Source: Lactuca virosa
Lineage: Eukaryota; Streptophyta; Magnoliopsida; Asterales; Asteraceae
Assembly: GCA_928212115.1 (NCBI GenBank)
Contig: CAKMRJ010005634.1
Location: 178,100,693 to 178,164,692 of the forward strand
Direction of reading: 5' to 3'
Length of the DNA stretch: 64,000 nucleotides
Numbering within the stretch: the stretch's first letter is position 1; each line of letters opens with the position of its first letter. Shown piece by piece: positions 20,829-31,672 of this stretch. The position numbers and the translations under genes were made by a program. Below the pieces are notes generated by a model. That model had not been told where the DNA came from. It saw only the letters and a program-made list of their open reading frames with translations, and did no database searches.

Positions 20829-23800
20829 GAAGGGACACTTCAAACGAAATTGTCCACAACTAAAGAATGGGAAGTCCCAGAGTGAATCAAGCAGCAATAA
20901 CACTACTGTTGTGGTTCAAGAAAGTCTTAATGAAGGGGACGATGATGATGTATTGATTGTGAGTATGTCAAGTTCTTTTGATGCTTGGGTATTGGATTTT
21001 GGAGCATCCTATCACCAGACGTATAATCTTGATTGGTTCGATTCCTTCAAAGAGTGAGATGGTAAAATCAAGATGGGTGATGATTGGGTGAGCAGTATCA
21101 AAGGTAGTGGCATGATACAGATCAAGATGCACGATGGCATTGTAAGGAAGTTAGATTGTTGGTACGTTCCAGAACTTCGGAAGAATCTAATTTCTCTTGG
21201 AACATTGGCTAAGAATGGGATGAGGTACGTGAGTAAAGGTGACTGGTTCAAAGTGACCAAAGGCTCTTTATTCATAATGAAAGGGAAGATGAATTATGGA
21301 GGGATATATATCCTAGAAGGAAGTAGGTTTATGGGAACGGTGGCTATCTCTAAATCCTTGAATGAAGGTGATTACCAGACAGAGTTGTGGCATCATAGGT
21401 TGGGGCACGTGAGTGAGAAGGGCATGTCAGTTCTAAGTAAACCAGGACTGCTTGGTGGAGAGGCTACTAGAAAGATAAAGTTTTGTGAAGATTGTGTCAA
21501 TAGAAAGCAGTGAAAATTGAAGGTCGGTACTGGTCAACACACAAGCAAGGAAATCCTGGAGTATGTTCACTCAGATCTATAAGATCCTGCACCAGTGAAG
21601 TCTCAAGGAGTATGCTCATACTTTCTGACGTTGACTGATGACTATTCAAGGAAGGTTTGGTTGTACTTTATGAAGACCAAAGATGAAGTGTTTGGGAAGT
21701 TCAGGGAGTAACAGGTAAAGACTCTAAGGACTGACAATGGGTTGGAGTTCTGCAATGCTCCATTTCATAATTTATGCAAGGAAAAAGGTATAGTGAGGCA
21801 CTACAGTATACGACACCCACCGCAGCAAAATAGAGTGGCAGAACGGATGAACCAAACACTCATGCAGCGTGCTAGGTGCATGTGAATATCTATTAACTTA
21901 TCCAATAAATTATGGGCGGAAGCAGTTAGCACTGCTTGTTATCTGGTGAACAGATCACCATCAACTGCAATAGACTTGAAGACTCCCCAAGAGGTATGGT
22001 CTGGGAAACCCTCTGACTATTATGTTTTACGTATATTTGGATGCCTCGCATATTCTCATGTGAATCATGGTAAACTTGAGCCATGGACAATGAAGTGCAT
22101 ATTTCTAGGATATGCGACAGGAGTAAAAGGTTATTGACTATGGTGTACAGAAGAAGGAAGAACTCCTAAATTTATCTTGAGCAGAGATGTGACCATTGAT
22201 GAATCTTCCATGGTTAACCATGGAGGAGGTGATACAAGTCAAGCAGGGAACAAAGATTAGGGTGCTCGCCAGAAGGTGGAGTTTTCAACTCAAACTCCAG
22301 ATAAGTTGTGATAAGTGACAAAGAGCAAGGTGACAGTGAACAGCCTGGACAAGATGAAACCCAAGAGCAACCCATGGGATCTTCTTCTAGTGGTGCTGAT
22401 GTCGGGAAGGATGATGGGTCTAAATCTATAGTAAAGAGAAGATCAAAGAGGGTCATTCAACAAACTGATAGATATGTGGGATGTGTGAATTCAGGTGAGC
22501 TTGACTCCATTTCTTTTACTTTAGTAGCTGGAGAAGACATTGACACTGAGGAACCTCAATCGTATAAAGAGGTTGTGGCGAGTAAAGAAGCAAATGAGTG
22601 GTTGATGGCCATCAATAAAGAAATGCAATCTTTAGAGAAGAATGAAACATGGGATGTTGTTCCATTACCAAAGGGAGCAAAGCCAGTGGGATGCAAATGC
22701 ATCTTTTAGAAGAAGGATGGGATACCAGAAGTTAAATCATATAGGTTCACGACAAGGTTGGTGGTGAGAGGTTTTTATAAGAAAGAATGAATTGATTATC
22801 ACGAGGTGTTCTCACCGGTCGTGAAGCACAAGAAAATTCGGTTTTGGCCATGGTGAGGGAATTTGATATGGAGCTTGAACAGCTTGATGTGAAAACTGCA
22901 TTTCTTCATGGGAACTTAGAAGAGAAGATTTATATGTCCCAAACAGAAGGGTTCCTTGATTCTAAGAAGGATCATGTATGTTTGCAGAAGAAATCCTTGT
23001 ATGGTTAAAAGCAGTCTCCAAGACAATGGTACAAGAGATTTGATTCATTCATGATCTCGAATGGCTAAACTCGAAACCAGTTTGACAATTGTGTTTACTT
23101 AAAGGAATTGTCACCATATTCCTACATATATATGTTGCTATATGTTGATGATATGCTCATCGCAGCCAAGGACATGTCTGGAATAAATGAATTGAAGGCG
23201 ACCCTGAAGAATGAGTTCGAAATGAAGGATTTGGGAGCAACAAAGAAGATAATTGGAATGGAGATACAAAGGGATAGAAAAGCAGGGTGTTTGTGTATTT
23301 CTCAACAAAGTACATTGAGAAAGTTCAACAATCCTTCAATTGTGATTAATCCAAGCTAGGTGGAACTCCTTGGGCAGCTCACTTTAAACTTAGTCCAAAC
23401 ACTATACTCACTACTAATGAAGAAGGGAAGTACATGAGCATGGTTCCATACTCAAGTGCTATTGGAAGTCTCATCTATGCTATGGTCTGTACCAGACCTG
23501 ATTTGGCTCATGTAGTTAGTGTGGTTAGCAAGTTTATGAGTAATCCAGGGAAGACTCATTAGGAAGTTGTAAAGTGGATCTTGCAATACTTGAAGGGAAC
23601 AATGGATGTTTGCTTGGTGTATGGAGCTAATACGAAGAGTGGCTTGGTGGGATATGTTGATTCTGATTATGGAGGTGACTTGTTGAAGTGCAGGTCATGG
23701 ACGTGCAACATATTCACTTTATTCGGATGTGCCATCAGTTGGAAGTCAACGTTGCAAGATATCGTTGGTTTGTCTACAAATGAATCCGAGTACATGTCCA

Positions 23801-24190
23801 TGGCAGAAGGAATAAAGGATGAGCTATAGTTGCAAGGGCTTATTCAGATTCTTGTTATGAAGGTGGAGAAGCCTATCTTGTATTGTGACAGTCAAAGTGT
23901 TTTGAGTCTTGCTAAGAACCATGGGTATCACAAGAATACAAATCACATACATGCCATGCTGAATTTCATTCGGGATATTATGGAAGGAGACAAGTTTTCA
24001 ATATTGAAGATTGATACAAAGGTCAACCCAACATATATGTTTACAAAGTTGTTGCCCACGGAGAAGTTCAAGCTTTGCTTGGACTTGGTTGATGTTCAAG
24101 GAGGTAGGTTCCTTCAGGGACGAATGATAGGACGGAGAGGAAGTTCTTGTCGAGGTGGAGTTCAGAGGATGCTCAAGTCAAGGTGGAGAT
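20829..24190 (+). pseudogene. Family C copia gag-pol remnant
   Basis: Begins inside the gag zinc knuckle (GHFKRNCPQLK at about 20831). Protease WVLDFGAS at about 20991 (Ser of DSG replaced by Phe). GAG-preintegrase ELWHHRLGHVSEKG at 21386. Integrase core with HSDL, RTDNGLEF (about 21727) and RVAERMNQTL (about 21833). RT with QLDVKTAFLHG (about 22880) and YVDDM at 23140. RNase H with GYVDSDYGGD (about 23650) and YCDSQSVLSLAK (about 23880). More than ten stops and several frameshifts; three RT stops (22707, 22788, 23006) are shared with the copy at 1-1240. Polypurine tract AAGGTGGAGAT at 24180-24190. TNT1/Tork-like. Confidence 0.9.
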
Positions 24191-24750
24191 TGTTTAATGT
24201 GACTCGAGCATTTAGATAATGTTCATGGAGCATTTGGAGCACTTGGAACTAAATGGAGCACTTGGGGTTCATGGAGCATGTGAAAAAGGAATGAATCATC
24301 TAAGAAAGGAATGGATCGTCTGTCAAAGGAATGGATCATGTGCCAAAGCAACGGATCATACAGAAGGGGGTTTGGAGAACCTGGAAGAGGTTTGGAGCAC
24401 TTGGGAGTGATATGGAGCAACAAGGACACCTTGTTGCGCCATCTGTTAAAGGGTTGGGCCAAGAAGGATGTTGTTGCGCCACGTGCACTCCTTCTTATGC
24501 CAAACTACTCCCTCTTTCACCATGGAGTACCCCTCTTACACCATGGGGTACTCCTGTTGCACCATGGAGTATGTTGTTGGGCAAAACATGGCCTTGTTGC
24601 GCCATTCATCTTATTGTTATGCCAAGATGGTGATGTTGCTCCAACTTAGATGTTCTTGTGCCACACTTGAAGTCACTTGCGTCATCCATATTCCTGTTGC
24701 GCCATGATGGTTCCAGATGGACCATCTTGGTCCCTGATTAATTAATTAAT
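24191..24750 (+). repeat. Family C 3' LTR, end not resolved
   Basis: TGTTTAATGTG follows the polypurine tract directly, as expected for an LTR start. The body is rich in repeated words: GGAGCACTTGG (24233-24400) and TTGTTGCGCCAT variants (24430, 24470, 24557, 24595, 24703). The right border is unclear; AT-rich sequence starts near 24738. Small frames here are low-complexity products of the repeats, not genes. Confidence 0.6.
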
Positions 24751-25700
24751 TACTATTTTTCAAGATTGACTATCTAGGGTTATTAAATCAATTTTTTGTT
24801 TGATTTAAATTTAAATTAAATAATTATTAATTTTAGAAATTTAAAAAATTAAATAAACCTAATATATTGAAAAAAATTTAAAACACACATTATACTATAT
24901 GTAAAATTAATAGTTTAATAATTACTATATGTATAAGACTAAGTAAGTCAAATTGGTATTACTCCTCATTCACGAAGCCATACAATAAGGGAAGTTTAAG
25001 GAAGTGGCCTATAAAATGACCGACATTGGGTATTCATTCTTACCCACCGCCCTCTTTTATGGTGGAGGCTCGTTACTCGAACGAATTTGATAGGACACTA
25101 AATTCTCATTAAAAGTATAATGTTATTAAAAACTACTAGAACCTTTTTATTAAAATCCCAAATCTAGCTACTTTAGGAAAAATGTGAATTAGTATGCTAA
25201 CCAATGAAATTGCACATTACACTTTTTAAGTCGTTGGTAGACTGTGTGTGGTTAACTAGCACACTAATAGGGAATAATAAAGAGTTGTAATGGGTATCTC
25301 ATAAATTATCATTGTTGATGGAGCATGTGTGGTTTACCAGCACATCAATTGGGATGATAAATGACAATGAGGTTACCAAACACATTTGCATGGTTATTCA
25401 CATCTTGTTTGTGATCCTTGGTATCCCAGTCACAAATAGAAGAACATAATTTGAGATTAAACATTCCATTGAATAGTTTCAATGAATCCCAAAAGACCTA
25501 GGAATTTCACTTAATTTCATTTCCCTTCTGGTGGAATTGGTAAATCGTCATTTACCTACCTTTATAAAACTTACAATTAGATTACGACATCCCTTTTCTA
25601 AGTTGTGAGTTATATAGTTGGGTCCTAGCCTTAATATTTTATTTTGGGTTACTATATTAAGGATTATTCTTGTCTAACTAAACTTACCTTCTTTTTATAG
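24751..25700 (+). promoter_or_regulatory. Leader of copia element D (5' LTR missing)
   Basis: From about 24930 the sequence matches the leaders of B and B2 (CATTCACGAAGCC block, CCACC/GGTGG hairpin). HP2: TTGATG 25315-25320 with CATCAA 25343-25348. HP3: TTTGTGA 25408-25414 with TCACAAA 25430-25436. HP4: GGTAAAT 25539-25545 with ATTTACC 25550-25556. HP2 and HP4 differ from B by paired, compensatory changes. No D 5' LTR or primer site was found; 24751-24930 is AT-rich with nothing recognised. Confidence 0.65.
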
Positions 25701-25911
25701 ATGTCTACTCTAGCTGATGCTTCTGCTTCCTCCTCCTCCAATAACCATAACTTCTTGTTGTTGTCGATCTGCTCAAAGGTGACATTGGATGGCACCAACT
25801 ATGATTGGATGCGTAACATAAAGATGTCCCTTCGTTTCAAGAACAAGGAGTATGTCCTTAAGAAGGAACTAAATGAAATCGATGAAGAGAAGGCCACTCC
25901 TGAAGAATTAG
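25701..25911 (+). pseudogene. gag of element D, first part
   Basis: Starts MSTLADASASSSSNN and matches the N-terminal gag of B and B2 (WMRNIKMSLRFKNKEYVLKKEL). It is cut after PEEL by the insertion of a solo gypsy LTR at 25912; the gag resumes at 28973. Confidence 0.85.
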
Positions 25912-28900
25912 TGTCACAACTAGCATTTTTCTAGGAAATTCTACTCTCATGCAGTCATTCACCTAGTCTAATAACTTGTATTCTAAGAGAATATCATACT
26001 CTATGCTCATTCAAATACCCCTCATATGTTCGACTAAGGGCTGAAACCCTTAGAAATCCCGGTTCAAGTTCATTATGGACTAGGACTCTCCTATTGGAGC
26101 TAATGGACCAATAAACCGTAAGTTTGACTATATTGGGCCAAGGGACCCTAATTGGGCTATGGTTGGACCCACATTCACGAAACTAAAACATTTTGGGCCA
26201 TGTGGGCCTAAAATGGTTCAATTTATCCTTAATGGGCCAAAACCACTATAAATAATGCTAATGGGCCGAAAACCCATTGTTTTACCTCTTTTGGGCCGAG
26301 AGCCCTAGTGGGCCTTCATGGACCGATAAATCTTATTGGGCCTGTGTGTTTTTAGGTTGCATTTTAGGCCTAATCCCAAAACACTCTTTTCTTCCACCCT
26401 CTCTCCTCTTCTCGGTTGTAAAAAAAATGGAATGGGTTTGAAACTTGGTGACACCTCACCATTAAACCACATATATCCATACAATTTACATTGCATGTAT
26501 CTAAGTAAGGTGGTAATTAGCCAATAAGTAGTACCCAAATTTTCTCTCCCTCTCTTTCCATATCTTGGCTGAGACTTCAACTCCTCACCATTCAACACAT
26601 CAAACTTTCTTCAAACACTCTCTTACACTCCCTCTCAAAAACAAGAAGGTTTCATTAAATCAACCTTTGCAATTTTCTTGATCTTGTAAGAAATACCAAG
26701 GATTTTACATCAAGCATCATCTACTTACTTCTTATAAACGTCCAAGCTTCGAAAACTCTTCCTAAGAAGCATTTTAGGCTGAGATCTTTCTCCTTCTTCA
26801 TCAACAACCGAAACATCAAGAAAAGGTGATTTCATACCCCCTATTTTCGATTTTTACTTGGTTTTGGGGGAGAATACAAGTTGCTTTATGTAGATCTATG
26901 TGTATATGCATGAATATGTGTGTTTTCCATGACTTATTTGTTGATTATGTTCTATATACTTCATAAATCTAAAATATGTTAAGAATATCAACTTTATCAC
27001 TTGGATCTACATGAAAACCTTGAGAAAAGTATGTTTTATCACAAATAATAGATGTAAACTAGTAGATCTGGTATTTATACACTTAAAATAGCAAAAATAA
27101 GTGTTGTGTTCAAAGATCTATAAACTAAACTCAAAATTCAGCCCTTGACAGAAACGTTTTGGTCCAATCTTGAACTGTTTTTACCACCTAAATGATAATA
27201 TTTTTCAAAAATGTTTTACATGAAAAAAGTTCAGTTTTATACCTTTAAAATGACTACTCTCACGTTTTCATACGAGTTTTCTATAATTTTTGGCGAATTT
27301 TACAAAACTGCCTATCAGATTTGAAATAATTTCGGACCAGCCTGTGAAGGTGAGCAATTTCACACTTGTTAGACACCATTAAAAATTATGAGAAAAATGG
27401 TGAACAAAGTACACAAAATTTTCAAACTTCCAGAATTTATGGATCCAAATTTTGACTTACGATGATTTTTCTACAAATTTTCCAACAACTAGGTCAGAAA
27501 AGCCAAAAACCAGAAAAATGTGTGTTTTAACAAAAATCAAGCCAAAAATGATATTTTCGACAAAAATGGGTTTAAAATGTTATTTTTACTACAACTAGTC
27601 ATAAAAACAAGTTTTGAACAAAATGGGACTAAAGTTTTATTCTTACAAAAATTGGGCCTTAATTGTAAATTTTTTGCTTATTGGGCCAAGAACGTCATTT
27701 TTACAAAAAGTGGGACTTTTATGCTATTTTAGTGAATACTTGAAACAAAACCAACAATAAACTAACAAACGGATTAATTTTGATCATTTTCTAGGTTATT
27801 GGGCCTTAGTGGCCCATTTATATGTTTGATAGGTTTTGTATACTATTTGCGTTTTATTTGGGCCTATAAATATATTACATGTGAAATGGGCCTTAGTTGT
27901 CATTTTACATATATTTTGGGCTCATGTTATATAATCTCATTCATATTAGGTTTTGAAATGACTCACATGTTTAGCGATGCCCTAGTGGCTCACTTACATG
28001 GTTCGTTGGGCCTGGGATGAGTTTTATACGTTTATCTTCACGTAAATTCGATTAAGGATCTAGTGACTTTTTGTCGGATGACACCTATTAAGTGTTCGAT
28101 CGTAGCCTGTAGTTATAATCAGAGTCTCCTTGAGGGAGAGCGGGTTTTGTGTATAGATCTATACGGGGATGACACCCCACACCCGAGCTGTTCGCTACAG
28201 TTAGACTACATTGGTCTAGGGTGACTATAACCTTGTTCTATATTTCATTCGGCGTTCACAAACGCCAAGACATGGTGAAATTGTCATTATTTAGTATGGT
28301 TATAACGACTCACTTAAAGGAATTAACGTTATGAAGTTTGCGGAAGAGTATTTTCTTTTATGTTAGATTACTAGGAAACTTACTCACACTGGTACCCCAC
28401 CTCGGTGTTGGTACGACAGCATTATCTATTTTCTTTTATGATTGGATCACTCGGTAACTACTCACACTGGTACCCCACTTCGGTGTTGGTACGTCAGCAT
28501 TAACTATTCTTCTTTTACGGGAAAACTCGGGTTGTCCGGGGACATTCTATTTACATTCTCTTCAATCACTCTTGACATTCTACTAAACAATAACACACAT
28601 GCATTAATACAAGATCAGACATAAACATACCAAACTAATTTAAGAAAATACAGGATTTTCTTGTGATGACAAAGTTATACAAATCATTTTCTCAAATATA
28701 CTTATGAACTCACCAACATTATATATGTTGACGTTTTCAAAATAACTTGTATTCTCAGGGACTCATTAACCAGAAGAATCAACAAGAATAGGATTATATA
28801 ACATGTTATTTAAAAGATTGTACTTGATGTAAACAATGGCAGTTGTATTATATTATGCATGGTAATGATGATGTTATGTTTCATTTATATTCACTGTAAT

Positions 28901-28967
28901 GATATTTCAAGATGAAGTCACGCACAAGCCCCCGAACGTTTCCGCCGTCTGGTTCGGCGGTGTGACA
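25912..28967 (+). mobile_element. Solo gypsy LTR (3056 bp) inside D gag, TSD ATTAG
   Basis: TGTCACAACTAG ... GCGGTGTGACA flanked by ATTAG at 25907-25911 and 28968-28972. It shares blocks with the Tekay-like LTRs at 45336 and 54634 (GGGAGAGCGGG then TGTATAGATCTATACGG; GAACGTTTCCGCCG near the end), so it is a related gypsy family. Two clusters of TGGGCC words surround TATA-like sequences (26130-26345 with CTATAAATA near 26248; 27645-28015 with CTATAAATA near 27864). A 75-100 base tandem duplication sits at 28385-28510. No internal region remains, so the element was reduced by LTR-LTR recombination. Small frames in it are not genes. Confidence 0.9.
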
Positions 28968-28972
28968 ATTAG

Positions 28973-30925
28973 CCTCCTACAAGAAACACTACGATGATGC
29001 GACAGAAGTTGCTTGCATCATGGTCGCTACTATGACCCGTGAGTTGTAGACATTTTATGAGGAATACTGGCCTTATGAGATTAACAAGGACCTTATGGAA
29101 ACGTTTCATAAGCGAGCTCATCAAGAAAAGTACGAAGTGGTCAAAGCCCTCATGGCATGCAAGTTGAAAGAGGGAGAATTTGTTTGTAGCCACGTGCAGA
29201 GAATGCAACGATACGTGGAGCGCCTTGTTAAGCTAAATGTGCACTTTGATGATGAGTTAGCTATTGACATAGTCCTAAACTCCTTACCAAGTTGTTATGA
29301 TCTAATCATCCTGACCAATCATTTGAACAACACTGAGACCACCTTGTCTCAATTGTACAACCTACTATAGACAGCTCAAGCAGGATTGAAGGGAAAAGGT
29401 TCGGCCTCCACTCCTTCTAGTGCTCCCTTTCTGGCTATTGGACTGGAAAGGAAAATCTCATGTTGGGTCGTCAAGCAATGGACCCAAAGGAAAGTACAGT
29501 TATGATATTCCTCATACTTTTGATACCAAATAGGCCACATGCTTTTATTACAATGATAAGGGGCATTGGAAATGAAGCTGCCCAAAAAATCTACAAGACA
29601 TCAATCATGGAAAAGTGAAGCCATCTTCTAAAGGTATATATACAATGTCATCTAATAACTCATCATCCTCTTGTTCCTGTGTCCCGTATACAGGATGTGT
29701 ATTTCATATTTGTTTTGATTTGTAGGAACTAAGAGAAAGCGAGTAGGTGGAGCAAGGAAGGATGAACCTGATAATGGGGAATAGGCGATCTTTTTCTGTT
29801 ACCAAGATTGGAGTATATAGTCTAGTGCTTAGTAGTGGTGTTTATTTAGATTTAATAAATTGTTGCTACTCGTCAGAGTCGACACATAACATCATTTCTT
29901 TTCATGCTTTATTCAAACAAGGTTTTAGATATTTATTTGATGATTTGAATGGTTCTTTTTATGCTTATAAAAATGGTGTTTTTTATATTTGAAGCTATAA
30001 CTTATGATGGTGTGTTTGAAATTGTGACGTGTGTTGATAATTTAGGGAATAATTTTTTTCATATTGATTCGTCTAATGGTGTAGACAAAGCGGGCTTGGA
30101 CACAATAACAAGAAATGCATCACCCAACTCCAAAAGGATGGAGTGTTAGAATCATTTGACCTAAGGTCAGATGATACATGTGAATCTTGTCTTTTGGGAA
30201 AGATAACAAAATCACCTTTCACTGGATCTAGTGAAATAGGTGAAGGTTTGTTGGAACTGATACATAGAGATGTGTGGACCATTCAGATCATCCACAAGGG
30301 ATGCTAATCGATTCTATGTGACTTTTACAGATAATTATATCAGATATGGTTATATCTACTTAATCAAGCATAAGTCAGAAACCTTTGAAAAGTTCAAAGA
30401 GTTTAAACATGAAGTCGAGAATTAGTTGGGCAAGAAGATAAAGATGATTAGATCCGATAGAGGTGGAGAGTATCTTAGTATCGATTTCAACAACTATCTA
30501 AAGGAATGTGGAATAGTTTCACAACTGACTCCTCCTAGGACATCACAACTGAATGGTATGGATGAGAGGCGTAATCAGATCTTGTCGGAAATGGTTCGTT
30601 CCATGATGAGTCATGCTTCTCTTTCTATTCACTTCTGCGGGGTATGCCTTAGAGACAGCCACCCACATCCTCAATCTTGTCCCTACAAAGAAGGCTGCCA
30701 AAATACCTCACGAAATGTGGACGGGGAAAGTTCCATCATTAGAACATATCAATGTTTGGAGTTGTGAAGCTTTCGTGAGATGAGAGACTCATGACAAGCT
30801 AGCAGCTAGAAGTGAGAAGTGTATTTTCATTGGTTACCCAAAGTAGTCTTTGGATATTTGTTCTATAGACCTAGTGAGAAGGTGGTCTTTTTTAGCATGA
30901 AGAGGAGTCTTTTGAGAGAGATAGA

Positions 30926-30963
<38 letters not shown>

Positions 30964-31672
30964 TTATATTCCAAGAGGACAGTGGGAGTACAATTGAACT
31001 TGAAGAAATTCAAGAGTCAACTAGTGAAGGAACCGTAGATGATACTAGTACTCAACCAGAGGAAGAGATTCCTATGAAACCGATAGACAAGTCAATACCT
31101 CTTAGGCGTTCCAGCAGAGTTAGCATGCCACCTGAGTTATATGGCTTTCATATTACTATAGACGGTGACACGTTTGTCAATGATAGGACACTGATAAATT
31201 TGGATGAGTCGGCTAGCTACAAGGAAGCAATGGCAGGCCCTGAGTCTACTAAATGGAAAGAGGCAATAGAGAGCGAGATCAAGTCCATGTATGACAACCA
31301 AGTTTGGATTTTGTTAATAATGTACCAGATCGAAAGACAGTTGGGTGCAAATGGATATTCAAGAAGAAGATCGACATGGATGGAAAGGTACACACTTTCA
31401 AGGCTCGATTTGTTGCGAAGGAATTCACTCAAACCCCGGGGGTTGACTATGATGAGACCTGCTCACCAGTAGCCAAGATAAAATCTATTTGGATAATGCT
31501 CGCCATAGCTGCCTTTCATGCTTATGAGATTTGGCAGATGGAGGTAAAAACCGCTTTCCTTAACGGGAAGTTGGCTGAAGATATTTACATGAGTCAGGTA
31601 AAGGGTTTCGCAGTTGGGATCTTTTCTTCCATGAGAAAGTCAAAGAATTTGGTTTCTATAGGAGTGAAAATC
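28973..31672 (+). pseudogene. gag end, protease, integrase and first RT of element D
   Basis: Gag resumes with KKHYDDATEVACIM and reaches a damaged zinc-knuckle region near 29540-29580. Protease region is reduced (VPYTGCVFHICF near 29680). GAG-preintegrase and integrase at about 30085-30760, with SDRGGEYLS at about 30450 and NGMDERRNQ at about 30550 (altered active-site Glu context). A 46-base GA run at 30914-30959 encodes an Arg-Glu repeat in the linker. RT starts at about 31210 and contains EVKTAFLNGKL (the usual MDVKTAF is altered) near 31540. Many stops and frameshifts. Confidence 0.8.

Noticed and set aside
24219..24710. Overlapping frames of 63-112 codons in three frames
   Set aside because: They arise from repeated words in the family C LTR (Leu/Gly/His-rich), with no domain or conservation.
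27520..28020. Hydrophobic-looking plus-strand frames in the solo LTR
   Set aside because: Phe/Leu/Tyr-rich because of T-rich LTR sequence; no start context and no homology recognised.
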